The position numbers and the translations under genes are program-made. Under the pieces are notes generated by a model. That model was given only the letters and a program-made list of their open reading frames with translations. It was not told where the DNA came from and searched no databases. 64,000 nucleotides of DNA from Massilia sp. 9096. Its GTDB lineage: Bacteria; Pseudomonadota; Gammaproteobacteria; Burkholderiales; Burkholderiaceae_D. This document shows, piece after piece, positions 24,301-32,195 of this stretch (positions within the stretch are counted from its first letter, which is position 1; each line of letters opens with the position of its first letter). The stretch is from assembly GCF_000745265.1 (NCBI RefSeq), contig NZ_JQNN01000001.1, positions 4,464,001-4,528,000 of the forward strand, in the 5' to 3' direction.

Positions 24301-24604
24301 CCTGTTCGGCCAACGCATCAAGGACAAGGATAACACCGGCTTCGCCCATCCAGCACATTCGGCGGTTTACCACTACTTGGCCGCCCTGCTGCCAGAAGAC
24401 ACTGCCAGGGTGGCTACCACCCAACTATTCGAAGATGACAGCTTGAGCGGTGCCATTGCAGCGGCCAACTGGAAACAGATGCCTGACCTGCACTCGGAAA
24501 TTCGCGACCTGCTGCGCAAGTTGCTGATGCCTTTAGCCAGTTGGGAACGCTCTGTCGCACGCGACCACGCCGGCCGCATCCTCGATATTCTGCTCAAGAA
24601 CTGA
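21323..24604 (+). CDS. hsdR: Type I restriction endonuclease/translocase subunit
   Basis: 1093 aa. The N-terminal nuclease has PLAIIECKAS (ExK). The SF2 translocase shows Walker A HTQGSGKSLTMALL, DEAH box VDEAHRSQYDF, FTGTPL and the C-terminal motor motif QAIARVNRTM. The subunit pumps DNA with ATP and cuts away from the site. ATG 21323 has AAAGGA upstream and gives the expected N-terminus (MGAAEKTGVEIPAIESLVRLG); a frame start at 21236 lies inside hsdS and was rejected. It ends two bases before the metalloprotease gene. Confidence 0.96.
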   Translation: MGAAEKTGVEIPAIESLVRLGYTHLSSNQVQVEHRHLAPILEKILRPRLLSLNPWLRTAPGSVGAALIELRKRVNDDLLPANKAFWEQAVHRADIQVKDIEGKLRSVRFFDATTAANNDFHVVDQYVGKNADGDLFRPDLLLFVNGLPLAIIECKASHHRLDEALAQLDGYQASFPSHFVFNQVCVALNRREGLYGAILTKPAFYAHYKLQDTELAAVSHVLGTAPSVQDQLLWALFEPSRFLELVTHFVLFETRDGKTVKKLPRYQQWRAVRKTIGRLTAQKPVGGVVWHTQGSGKSLTMALLARMLRADSTGLNNPTVLVLTDRKDLDKQIFDTFHAVGIKAIQAVSVDGLVKLLGNDYGSVFTSTVQKFQENEQSDASADVPSDAGATTLEATRHRRIREGKDFFMVEERNICFGKFDNDGVMLDACWEETSREQVNFRVLSTKPNFYVLVDEAHRSQYDFLAAFMRASLPNAKFIAFTGTPLLNDDKHTLAEFGGDAYIDEYRLHEAVADGATLPIKYQDAWVDLTPDAQLDQAFKDQFDKEAEGRQQALKKALLARWRQAGDRMEQVAAHLAEHFVANVQAKGLKAMLVCDGRDMAVHYKDLLDGLMKERKANGLPTFESRVVISLASVTASRTGLSVQEAAAEYKLDRDQIQTIEERIRSELLAGKSPVAVPTEQVANFVSKLFPLPYGDETKGRDGQPHANNVGLIIVSDMLLTGWDAPIVGTMYLDKPLKEHTLLQAIARVNRTMAGKNAGYIVDYHGVVEHLDHALKIYGGEVQPAQVWEGVESELPKLQATLDRILKLLPKKHDPVRQREDYKDDAERFLDPTSRLDAVEDFLELAKQFNRSIDIILPDVRGVPFKPYFTLFAEIRLMLRDKLPGNTYRDRITKLESALLQQLLDDYIVASPAKSLLGKEVSILDASDMARLRKLASPGSQALVMKNQLKHTIVTGRDKDPAFFDKLAEELEKLLAEEEAGRISQAQFLEQLDLFGQRIKDKDNTGFAHPAHSAVYHYLAALLPEDTARVATTQLFEDDSLSGAIAAANWKQMPDLHSEIRDLLRKLLMPLASWERSVARDHAGRILDILLKN

Positions 24605-24605
24605 C

Positions 24606-25316
24606 ATGCCCGTTTTGCAGTACGGCCAGAGCATCATCGAGTGGCGCTTTCAAGCGGATGCTAAGCTCAAGCGCCACTACGTGACCGTCGAGCGGGGGCA
24701 GCCAGTGCTGTTACGTGGTCCCATGGTGGGCGAGGCCGAGCAAGAGGCTCTGGTGCGCCGTCGCGCCCGCTGGATAAAGGATAAGCTGGCGTTGGTCAAC
24801 TTGCCTCAGGGCTCCGATGCCATCACGACGGGCAGCCGTCTGCGCTACTGCGGCCGGACTTATTTCACCGAAGTGCGACATTGTCCGGACTTAACCCGGC
24901 CCCGGCTGACGTTTACCGCGTCGCGTTTCATTGTTGAAAACCCGGATGGCTCGGTCATCCAGTTTGATGCACTGATGCCTTGGTTGGAGCAGTTCTACCG
25001 CGACCGCGCGCATGAGAAGCTGCCGGTCAGGTTGCGTTACTGGGAACGGCAGACGGGCTTGCAGGCCCGCGGCGCGCGCATTCGCCACTTCCAAAGTCGC
25101 TGGGCCAGTTGCGATGCCCAGAATGTGCTGGAATTTCATCCGCGCGTGATGGAGCTACCGACGAGCGTCCAAGATTACGTCATTGTCCATGAGCTATGCC
25201 ACACAGTAGAAAAGAATCACACGAAAGCATTTTGGACGCTGGTAGCTCAGCATATGCCTGACTGGCGACGTCAGCATCAGATATTAGAGCAATCAGCCTT
25301 TGGTGACTCGATGTAG
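24606..25316 (+). CDS. YgjP-like (DUF45) zinc metalloprotease, type I R-M associated
   Basis: 236 aa. The C-terminal half has VIVHELCHTVEKNHTKAFW: HExxH zinc/catalytic motif (HELCH) and a third ligand His downstream, plus QSRWASC, both typical of the YgjP/WTF1 metallopeptidase domain. These genes often end type I restriction operons; a role in controlling HsdR or complex turnover has been suggested but is inferred here. It starts one base after the hsdR stop, so it is co-transcribed. Confidence 0.88.
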   Translation: MPVLQYGQSIIEWRFQADAKLKRHYVTVERGQPVLLRGPMVGEAEQEALVRRRARWIKDKLALVNLPQGSDAITTGSRLRYCGRTYFTEVRHCPDLTRPRLTFTASRFIVENPDGSVIQFDALMPWLEQFYRDRAHEKLPVRLRYWERQTGLQARGARIRHFQSRWASCDAQNVLEFHPRVMELPTSVQDYVIVHELCHTVEKNHTKAFWTLVAQHMPDWRRQHQILEQSAFGDSM

Positions 25317-25514
25317 CTACACAACTATATGTCCATTGTCAGGCCATGTTGGTTGACGAAAATTTTTTTCTGTGGGACAATATTTCTGTGGACCGAGGGT
25401 GTAGACTGCTAAGTAGTCCATGCCCGCCGCTTGCAAGGAGTCGGAACTCCTGTGGTGAAATTCGTGTAGGTCCTGTGGTAAAAGAAGCACCGTCTTGGCA
25501 ATGCATGCTCCTCG

Positions 25515-25546
25515 ACGTTATTAGACAAGTAATAGTTCAATAACGT
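25515..25546. promoter_or_regulatory. Inverted repeat before gene 25565
   Basis: ACGTTATT (25515-25522) and AATAACGT (25539-25546) with 16 bp between, ending 18 bp before the ATG. Possible operator or leader hairpin. Another hairpin AGGAGT-CGGA-ACTCCT lies at about 25436. Confidence 0.45.
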
Positions 25547-25564
25547 ATCCCTGAAGGAGCTTTG

Positions 25565-26389
25565 ATGCATTCATCAAATCTAAAAAAATCTTATTCATTT
25601 CCAGCACTGCCCCACGGCAGCTCCGTTTCCTTACCAGAGTTCCCAAGTACTACGCTGGCTCAAGTATTTTCAGAAGCAATGGGCAATGACGGCCAATGTT
25701 TTAAAACGCTAAAAGGTGTTGCGTTCTCAGACATGCTTGAGCGGGTTTCCCCTTGGGGCGTACGCCGCCAATACGTTGCTGAAGGCGGTATTGCTCGTTA
25801 CGAATTAGCAGATGGCTCTGCGATTATAGAGACTAACGGCTGTTGGGACATTGAGCATGTAGAGCATCGATTCTGGATGGCATGCGGGAGTCCGGACGAA
25901 GATGTTGCCAGGCGCCACGCCGGGGTCCTAGAGCGTGCAGGATACTGCACTGAACCGGCTGACATCAACCGCGCGTTTTCAAAAGACTTGAGCCCTGAAG
26001 AGCTGCTTTTCTGTCGAATTTTCGATGTGGCGATAGCACAGGAGCCTGATGAAAATACTCCTGCTAGTAATATCAGAAATTGGCTAGAGCGTAGAGCAGA
26101 CGAGCGAGGCTTAGCAGAAGCGGCGCATAAATTGGCAAGCAGAGGTCCATCCTACGGCGACCAGAACGGAGCTCTCGGAGGAGTTGCTCTCTATGAGGTA
26201 GAAGTAGATGCTGAGTTGCATTGCCAGGTGGTATGGGGATTCGACCATGTTCTGTGGACTACCTTGGAAACGATGTTGTTGCTAGCTGAAGAAGGGTGGC
26301 GCATTCCTGATTGGTATGACGATGACATGGTATTTGTTCGAGATGCCAATAACGCTTGGGTTGACCGTTCTTCCTTGACACGAATTTAA
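25565..26389 (+). CDS. Hypothetical protein (274 aa)
   Basis: ATG 25565 has AAGGAG seven bases upstream. Begins MHSSNLKKSYSFPALPHG. Residues 40-110 look like a compact alpha/beta part (RRQYVAEGGIARYELADGSA; WDIEHVEHRFWMACG); the end is acidic and aromatic (EEGWRIPDWYDDDMVFVRD). No family recognised. It is expressed on its own, with a terminator at 26598. Confidence 0.65.
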   Translation: MHSSNLKKSYSFPALPHGSSVSLPEFPSTTLAQVFSEAMGNDGQCFKTLKGVAFSDMLERVSPWGVRRQYVAEGGIARYELADGSAIIETNGCWDIEHVEHRFWMACGSPDEDVARRHAGVLERAGYCTEPADINRAFSKDLSPEELLFCRIFDVAIAQEPDENTPASNIRNWLERRADERGLAEAAHKLASRGPSYGDQNGALGGVALYEVEVDAELHCQVVWGFDHVLWTTLETMLLLAEEGWRIPDWYDDDMVFVRDANNAWVDRSSLTRI

Positions 26390-26425
26390 GTTCGGTACGT
26401 ACATCGTTTGCGATTAATCTTGGGG

Positions 26426-26459
26426 CCCGAGCTGGTTGAGCTTGCTCAACCAGCTCGGG
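26426..26459. repeat. Extended hairpin form of the palindromic repeat
   Basis: Sixteen-base perfectly complementary arms (CCCGAGCTGGTTGAGC and GCTCAACCAGCTCGGG) around TT. The inner GTTGAGC/GCTCAAC equals the arms of the boundary repeat, but the central CGG is changed to a TT spacer. No T-run follows in either direction, so it is not a standard terminator. Confidence 0.8.
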
Positions 26460-26597
26460 ATGCTGAGAACTGGCCTACGTACCCTGCAATTTACGTCCCC
26501 ACATTTCAGTTTTGCTGGCCGAACACTTCCTTTTGGACGACCCACGTTAGCCAAGTAAGGTAAATTTCGCAACTTACTTAGCTAGAAGACCCAAGAT

Positions 26598-26621
26598 AAA
26601 GCCCGCTAAGCGGGCTTTTTT
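26598..26621 (+). terminator. Rho-independent terminator
   Basis: AAAGCCCGC-TAA-GCGGGCTTT followed by TTT; downstream of gene 25565, also upstream of convergent gene 26694-26906. Confidence 0.85.
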
Positions 26622-26693
26622 ACGTCAAAAAAGTATTATCAACGAATTTTCGTGTGTTATCAGAAAATCCTCCAGCGGTGGAATTCTGAATGA

Positions 26694-26906
26694 TTAAGTT
26701 GAGGCCGGTTGAGCCGGCTCAACTCTTTTCGTAACTGGTTGGGTCGGCACCATTGTTGTGGCTAGCCATGCGGTATTCCAACCTCGCACCCAGTCGCTAG
26801 CGTGCTCACAGTACCTTGCCGGAGCGTGATTCGGTTGGCCTGCGTGGTATGCCATCATGCCCTCAGCGAATGCTCTATCACCCCTAAATTTGAGAAATGC
26901 GTTCAT
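26694..26906 (-). CDS. RMF/CrpP-like small protein, copy 2 (70 aa)
   Basis: Begins MNAFLKFRGDRAFAEGMMAY. The core FAEGMMAYHAGQPNHAPARY then DWVRGWNTAW matches RMF-type proteins and the copy at 6204-6395 (EGxxAxxAGxPxHAPAR). The final residues (RVEPAQPAST) are encoded by a boundary palindrome, so the natural C-terminus may have been replaced by repeat insertion. The promoter GTTGCTATACG is shared with copy 1. Confidence 0.65.
   Translation of the reverse strand: MNAFLKFRGDRAFAEGMMAYHAGQPNHAPARYCEHASDWVRGWNTAWLATTMVPTQPVTKRVEPAQPAST
26708..26723. repeat. Palindromic boundary repeat, copy 10
   Basis: Perfect GTTGAGCCGGCTCAAC, inside the 3' end of the RMF-like gene, 19 kb from the other copies. 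Confidence 0.95.
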
Positions 26907-26935
26907 GTGTATGTCCTATAGAGTGGTCCTTACTC

Positions 26936-26942
26936 GTATAGC
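26936..26942 (-). promoter_or_regulatory. GCTATAC promoter element for RMF-like copy 2
   Basis: Minus strand GTTGCTATACGAGTAAGG, 30 bp before the ATG. Confidence 0.55.
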
Positions 26943-26946
26943 AACT

Positions 26947-27246
26947 TCACATCCGGTAAGCGGTTTCTAGAATCTTTGTGCCGTTGGCCACGTGTTTTTG
27001 ACCAGCTGGAGGCGTTGCGCCGGGCGTAGTGCGCTGTGGCAGCTTGCTACAAAAAATTGCCCACTCAAATGGTGAGGCGGACGTGGTATTAGTGCTAGCC
27101 TGGTGGCTAAGCACCAGTGCGATGCCCCGTGGTCGCAAGTAAACAATCTGGCCGTCACAGCTGTCCAGTTGGATTGACCGTTCCCATTCTGTTGCACTGT
27201 TCGGGGTTACCTCGTAATTGCCATAGAAGTGTGAAGATGTGCGCAT
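26947..27246 (-). CDS. Doubtful small protein (99 aa)
   Basis: An ATG frame MRTSSHFYGNYEVTPNSATE with no clear ribosome site and no recognised family. The composition (many T, S, P, A) is not strongly protein-like. It overlaps only intergenic DNA, so it cannot be excluded. Confidence 0.3.
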   Translation of the reverse strand: MRTSSHFYGNYEVTPNSATEWERSIQLDSCDGQIVYLRPRGIALVLSHQASTNTTSASPFEWAIFCSKLPQRTTPGATPPAGQKHVANGTKILETAYRM

Positions 27247-27374
27247 TTTTTCAACTTGGCAAGATGATATGCTTCAAGACTGACTGAGCAGCAAACGGCT
27301 ACGAGCCGTTGCTCAAAATTCTCGATAACGTTGGCTTGAGGTTACTCGCCAACGGCAGCACAAACCGAACATAT

Positions 27375-29729
27375 ATGACAACGCACGAAGTGCCTGTTCC
27401 GCAACTCACGGCTCCCGCGCTGACCGCGCCTGTAGTGCCTTCCGCAGCGACAGGGGGACCGCCGGACGCATCACCAATCCGGCTAGCCTGCGTTGAGGTT
27501 TGCAACTTCCGGCGCCTGGCTACAACACGACTTGAACTTGATGTTGCGACCACTATCCTGGTTGGCGCCAACAACAGTGGCAAAACTTCCCTTCTTACCG
27601 CTCTTCGAAATTTTCTCGGCGAGTCGCCCGGCTTCCGCGCTTTCGACATTAGCCTCTCGCAATGGGCAAAGTTGCGTGAGTTAAGTCAACTCTGGGAGAC
27701 GCTCGACGAGGACCCAACAACGGACCTCAAGGAGCCCGAGAAGTGGGAGGAGCAGCATCAACAGCTCCTCGCATGCATGCCCTACATCGACCTTTGGTTT
27801 GACGCGAAGGAAGGCGCGTACAACTATGTTGCTCCGTTTATCACGACGCTAAAATGGTCGGGTGGCGCAGTTGGCGTGCGGGTTCGGTTAGAACCCGTGG
27901 AAGATGCGAACGAACTCCGTAAGCTGGCTTGGCGTTACCGCGAAGCGCGCTCACCAGTGCAAAAGCTTCCAAAGGACGGGCACGCTTGGCCGACGGACCT
28001 GCTTGACTATTGGCTCCGGAATTCCGCTGACCTTCGCCGCATCGCTGCATACCGCCTAGACCCTGCAAAGGGGCCCCTGACGAACAAGACGCGTCGTGAA
28101 CCGCAGCAGCTTCCAATTGGCTCACAGCCGGTCGAGTTGTCGCTCTTGCGCAAGCTCATCCGTGTGGACTTTGTACCGGCTCAACGAGGACTCGGCGCCG
28201 AGGAAGATGAGGCGCGGACTGAGTCGGCCAATATCCGACCCGGACTGTTCTCAAGCCAACTCCTGAGATTTGCTCGGCAACACCTGAATGTCGCGCCATC
28301 CGGTCATGGTAATCGCGAGGACTTGGTAGCGGCGATTGCAAAGGCCCAGGGTGAACTCGACGACTCAATTTACAAGGCGCTACAGCCGGCGATGGAAGAC
28401 GTGGAAGTTCTGGGGTATCCAGGGCTGCATGACCCCCAGCAAATCCATTTCCGAACCCGCATCCAGACCGCCGACCTTCTAGCGCACGGGACCGCGGTTC
28501 AGTACCGTCTCGATAAGGGGGCGGTAGATGAGTCATTGCCGGAGCACTCCATCGGTCTTGGCTACCAGAATCTTCAATCGCTGAGTTTCATGCTCGTATC
28601 GTTCCGTGCTGCGCGCCTCAATCCAGCGCACGGAACCCCAGCGGCAGTGCATCTTGTCATGGTTGAGGAGCCTGAAGCTCACCTTCACGTTCAGGTCCAG
28701 CGCAGTTTTTCGTCGAACGCTCAAGCGCTCATTCGCCCTAAGGAGCCGGTACATAGCAACCTTCGCAGTCAACTACTCATCAGCACTCACTCAAGCCACT
28801 TGGCCCATGGCGACAGCTTCACTAGACTTCGGTATGTGAAGCGGGTGGCAAGTACGGGCGAGGGAGCCAGGCCCAGCACAGAGGTTGTCAATCTGGGCGA
28901 CGCGTTCGGCGACGATACGCAAACCAGGACGTTTGCCGAGCGCTACTTCCAGGTCCAGCATACAGACCTGCTCTTTGCTGACGCAGCTATCTTCGTGGAG
29001 GGCACTGCAGAACGGATGCTAGTGCCGCTATTCATCAAGCGAGACTTCCCCGAACTCGCCAAGAAGTACGTGTCCTTCCTCGACATCGGAGGGAGCCACG
29101 GTCATCGGCTTAAGCCGTTGGTGGAGCGGATGGGCATTCCCACCGCCGTCATTACTGATTTGGACCCCGTGCTGCCAACTAAGAATGCCAAGGGGCGGAT
29201 AGTGCGGGCGGCGGTGCATATTGCGGGGCAAGCTGGCCTGGAATGTGGAAACGATACGCTGAGCTCGTGGCATCCGAAGCTTTTGGACTTCCAGGCTTAT
29301 GCAAAACCGGCTCCCGCGCACCTGGAGTGGACCTCCGAGTCTGGCGTCAAAGTCCGCTTTGCATGGCAGTTACCCGTTGCAGCCGCAAGTGGCCAATGGC
29401 CCAGCTCGTTCGAGGACGCTCTCGTGCTCTCTAATATCGACTGGTTCAAGGCATTGGATGACGAGACGGACCCCGCTACCGGCGAGAAAAAGGACCACCG
29501 TGGTACTTTAAGGAAAGTGATAGGCCTCGTTCTCGACCACCCTGAGCATACTGAATTACTTCAGGAGCTTCACGCGATGTTACGTGGGAACTTCAGTAAG
29601 GGCGACTTCGCCGCTACTCTTTTCGAGCGGCTGAACAATGGTGAAGCCTTGGCCTGTCCCGTGTACATCGCTGACGCACTCGCTTGGCTAAGCAGCCAGC
29701 TCACCGTGAAGGCGGGAGAGACTCCGTGA
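27375..29729 (+). CDS. OLD-family ATP-dependent endonuclease, Gabija GajA-like (784 aa)
   Basis: N-terminal ABC ATPase: Walker A VGANNSGKTSLLTAL (about 66-80), VEEPEAHLHVQVQ signature/Walker B (about 450) and H-loop ISTHSSHL. A C-terminal TOPRIM domain follows: IFVEGTAERMLVPLF, FLDIGGS and VITDLDP (metal-binding Glu and DxD). This is a class 2 OLD nuclease, the type found beside UvrD helicases (Gabija). It is about 200 aa longer than typical GajA, with a long insert between the ATPase halves. TTG 27309 is an earlier start; ATG 27375 (MTTHEVPVPQ) was preferred. Its TGA overlaps the GTG of the helicase gene. Confidence 0.85.
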   Translation: MTTHEVPVPQLTAPALTAPVVPSAATGGPPDASPIRLACVEVCNFRRLATTRLELDVATTILVGANNSGKTSLLTALRNFLGESPGFRAFDISLSQWAKLRELSQLWETLDEDPTTDLKEPEKWEEQHQQLLACMPYIDLWFDAKEGAYNYVAPFITTLKWSGGAVGVRVRLEPVEDANELRKLAWRYREARSPVQKLPKDGHAWPTDLLDYWLRNSADLRRIAAYRLDPAKGPLTNKTRREPQQLPIGSQPVELSLLRKLIRVDFVPAQRGLGAEEDEARTESANIRPGLFSSQLLRFARQHLNVAPSGHGNREDLVAAIAKAQGELDDSIYKALQPAMEDVEVLGYPGLHDPQQIHFRTRIQTADLLAHGTAVQYRLDKGAVDESLPEHSIGLGYQNLQSLSFMLVSFRAARLNPAHGTPAAVHLVMVEEPEAHLHVQVQRSFSSNAQALIRPKEPVHSNLRSQLLISTHSSHLAHGDSFTRLRYVKRVASTGEGARPSTEVVNLGDAFGDDTQTRTFAERYFQVQHTDLLFADAAIFVEGTAERMLVPLFIKRDFPELAKKYVSFLDIGGSHGHRLKPLVERMGIPTAVITDLDPVLPTKNAKGRIVRAAVHIAGQAGLECGNDTLSSWHPKLLDFQAYAKPAPAHLEWTSESGVKVRFAWQLPVAAASGQWPSSFEDALVLSNIDWFKALDDETDPATGEKKDHRGTLRKVIGLVLDHPEHTELLQELHAMLRGNFSKGDFAATLFERLNNGEALACPVYIADALAWLSSQLTVKAGETP

Positions 29730-31681
29730 ACACTGCTGTGCATGCATTGGGCAATGACCGTGACGCACACGTTGTCGAAGACATCTGTGGATACATCGCC
29801 GCGGTCCCGCCACGCAGCTTCTTCCTCTTCGCCGGCGCCGGGTCCGGAAAGACTCGTACGTTGGTTGAGGCCTTGCGCCGTGTGACCGGCGTGGTGGAAC
29901 ACGAACTGGGCAGACAGTATGCCGAGAGGCTTAGGTCTCGCGGGCAGTCAGTCCGCGTAATCACCTATACCAAGAACGCAACCGCAGTTATCACCGGTCG
30001 GCTTGGCGAAAACTACTTGACGGTTGTATCCACCATCCACTCTTTCTGTTGGGAGCTCATCAAGGGCTTCGACCAGGACATTCGAGAAGCGATGCTTGCA
30101 CGTAAGGCCAAGAAGCTTACGGACGCCAAGGCCTACGCGATGGGCAAAGTGAAGGGTGAATCGGACAAGGACCGGGAGAAGTACGCTGAGATTGAGGCGG
30201 AGGCCGCCCAACTCCGCAGGACCGAGACTTTTATATACCACCCGGACCGTAACACTTACGGACAAGGGGCGCTGTCGCACGCTGAGGTTCTGGAAGTGAC
30301 GGCCTGGCTCATTCGGGAGCGTCCAACACTGCAGCGCATCCTGGCAGACCGCCATCCTCTCATTCTTATCGATGAATCGCAGGACACGATGAAGGGCGTT
30401 CTCGACGCACTTTTCGAGCTATCAAAGAACCGTTCAGGTCACATCACGCTAGGACTCATAGGCGACCACCGACAGCGCATCTACCCTGACGGGCACGACG
30501 ACCTACCATCTCATGTGCCCGATGACTGGGCGCGTCCCGCGCTGCAGATGAACCATCGCAGTCAGGAGCGCATTGTCAAACTCATCAACAGGATTTGGGC
30601 AGCAGATATCGAAGGCCGCACTCAGCCCAGGACTGGCGTGGCACAGCACTCGCGGACGGAAAAGAACGGTGGCACGGTCCGCATCTTCGTCGGGGACACG
30701 AAGACGGATACTGCCGACAAGATTCGGATAGAAGGAGAATGCGCGTTGGCCATGGCTGTCGAGACTGCCAGCGCGGCCTGGCAGGAGCATGTGCGTAGTT
30801 ACAAAACACTTGCACTTGAGCACAAGCTCGCCGCGAGGCGAGGTGGATTCTTTGATGCATACAGCGCGATGGATTTGCTGGACAAAGACGCCGCAACACC
30901 CAAAAGCAATGGAGAGCGGACTGGTCCTACCATGGTTCGACCACTTCTCGGCCCAATGCTCGACCTTGCCGAGTGCTTGCAGCCCGACCGTTCGCTAAAC
31001 GAGTTCGCCGCTATGGACGTGCTGCGCCGTCATGGCGTACTTGCGAATTTGCCGCAGCCCCGCGCTGAGCGCCAAGCGGTTTTAGATAACATTCACGCCG
31101 CCGTGACGGACTTTGCCGCCGCCATATTCCAGGATGACGCCACAGTTCGAGATGTTTTGGCACCTCTCCTCAAACGAGGACTGTTTGAAGCCGACTCCCG
31201 TCTAGTTCAGGCGTACGGAGATGCGTCGGCTCCCCCGCCTGAGCCAAAGGTCAAAAGCAAGGAAGCGAAGGAGGACCGGCGCAAACGCGGATGGCACGCT
31301 CTCTTCAAAACGTCCTGGCGAGAGGTTGGCCGGTATCGTGCCTACCTAGGTGGAGAAGCAGAGCTCGCTACGCACCAGGTAGTTAAGGGCTCCGAGTTCA
31401 AGCACGTTATGGTCATCATGGACGATGAAGAAGCCGGCGGTAACTGGTTCTCCTACGATAAGCTCTTCGGCGCCGAGGAGCTGAGCCCGACCGACAAGCA
31501 CAACGTCGAAGATGGCAATGAAACAATTATCGACAGAACTCTGCGGCTTCTTTACGTCACCTGCAGCCGAGCTGAAGAGAGTCTCGCATTAATTCTTTGG
31601 GCAAAGAATCCTAACGCAGCGCTTGACGCAATCAAGCGGTCCGAATGGTTTGCCGCAGGCGAGGTAACCGTTCTGAAGTAG
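29726..31681 (+). CDS. UvrD-like SF1 helicase, Gabija GajB-like (651 aa)
   Basis: Starts at GTG 29726 overlapping the nuclease stop (GTGA), with GGGAGA upstream. SF1A motifs in order: FLFAGAGSGKTRTL (Walker A), ITYTKNA (Ia), LILIDESQDT (motif II), LGLIGDHRQRIYP (III), MNHRSQERI (IV), HQVVKGSEFKHVMVI (V) and LLYVTCSRAEESL (VI). In Gabija the helicase partner activates or works with the OLD nuclease against phage DNA; that applies here by gene pairing. Confidence 0.88.
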   Translation: MNTAVHALGNDRDAHVVEDICGYIAAVPPRSFFLFAGAGSGKTRTLVEALRRVTGVVEHELGRQYAERLRSRGQSVRVITYTKNATAVITGRLGENYLTVVSTIHSFCWELIKGFDQDIREAMLARKAKKLTDAKAYAMGKVKGESDKDREKYAEIEAEAAQLRRTETFIYHPDRNTYGQGALSHAEVLEVTAWLIRERPTLQRILADRHPLILIDESQDTMKGVLDALFELSKNRSGHITLGLIGDHRQRIYPDGHDDLPSHVPDDWARPALQMNHRSQERIVKLINRIWAADIEGRTQPRTGVAQHSRTEKNGGTVRIFVGDTKTDTADKIRIEGECALAMAVETASAAWQEHVRSYKTLALEHKLAARRGGFFDAYSAMDLLDKDAATPKSNGERTGPTMVRPLLGPMLDLAECLQPDRSLNEFAAMDVLRRHGVLANLPQPRAERQAVLDNIHAAVTDFAAAIFQDDATVRDVLAPLLKRGLFEADSRLVQAYGDASAPPPEPKVKSKEAKEDRRKRGWHALFKTSWREVGRYRAYLGGEAELATHQVVKGSEFKHVMVIMDDEEAGGNWFSYDKLFGAEELSPTDKHNVEDGNETIIDRTLRLLYVTCSRAEESLALILWAKNPNAALDAIKRSEWFAAGEVTVLK

Positions 31682-31815
31682 TCACTGTGCGGGGGCACGT
31701 GGAGGCGCGGGAGATAGCGACGGCATTGTGAAAGCCAAGGGCAAAATCGCCAGCTCTCAGCCCGAAAATTGCTTAATGGACTTTTTCGCGTTCGATAATT
31801 AGACTGACAACAGGC

Positions 31816-32163
31816 GTGCAAACATCTCCACGGCGTCCGGAGATGTGGGGGGGCGGGCCGGGTAATTACATCGCTTTCGGTAACCCCGCGGCTGTTTGGG
31901 CGAATATGCGTTTCAATATCTCGATGTCCCCTGAGCTCCATGCGCAAACCAAAGCCGGTCTAGCCGAACTTGTTGACCTGCGCAACGATTGGGTTCATCA
32001 CCTCATCGAAAATTTCGATATCGGGGACGAAAACGGCTGTCGCGCTGCATCTAGCCACCTCGACAGCTGCTACGAGCCGGTTTGGCGCCGCGTCCCTAAA
32101 GTCTTTCGCTCAGAATGTCGGCGGAACCTGAACGTCTGCAGGCATCCTTATTGGCGCGGGTAG
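31816..32163 (+). CDS. Probable gene fragment with R-x4-H (HEPN-like) motif
   Basis: The frame contains MRFNISMSPELHAQTKAGLA then ELVDLRNDWVHHLIENFDIG, where RNDWVH is an R-x4-H pattern like HEPN RNases. The parts before (GGGPGNYIAFG) and after (VFRSECRRNLNVCRHPYW) look out of family, so this is probably an internal remnant. ATG 31909 or an upstream start are possible. No functional claim. Confidence 0.4.
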   Translation: MQTSPRRPEMWGGGPGNYIAFGNPAAVWANMRFNISMSPELHAQTKAGLAELVDLRNDWVHHLIENFDIGDENGCRAASSHLDSCYEPVWRRVPKVFRSECRRNLNVCRHPYWRG

Positions 32164-32195
32164 CGACTTAACATAGCATTGATAGGGGAAACACG

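Noticed and set aside
23231..24424. 397-aa minus-strand frame inside hsdR
   Set aside because: Antisense shadow of a well-supported restriction subunit gene.
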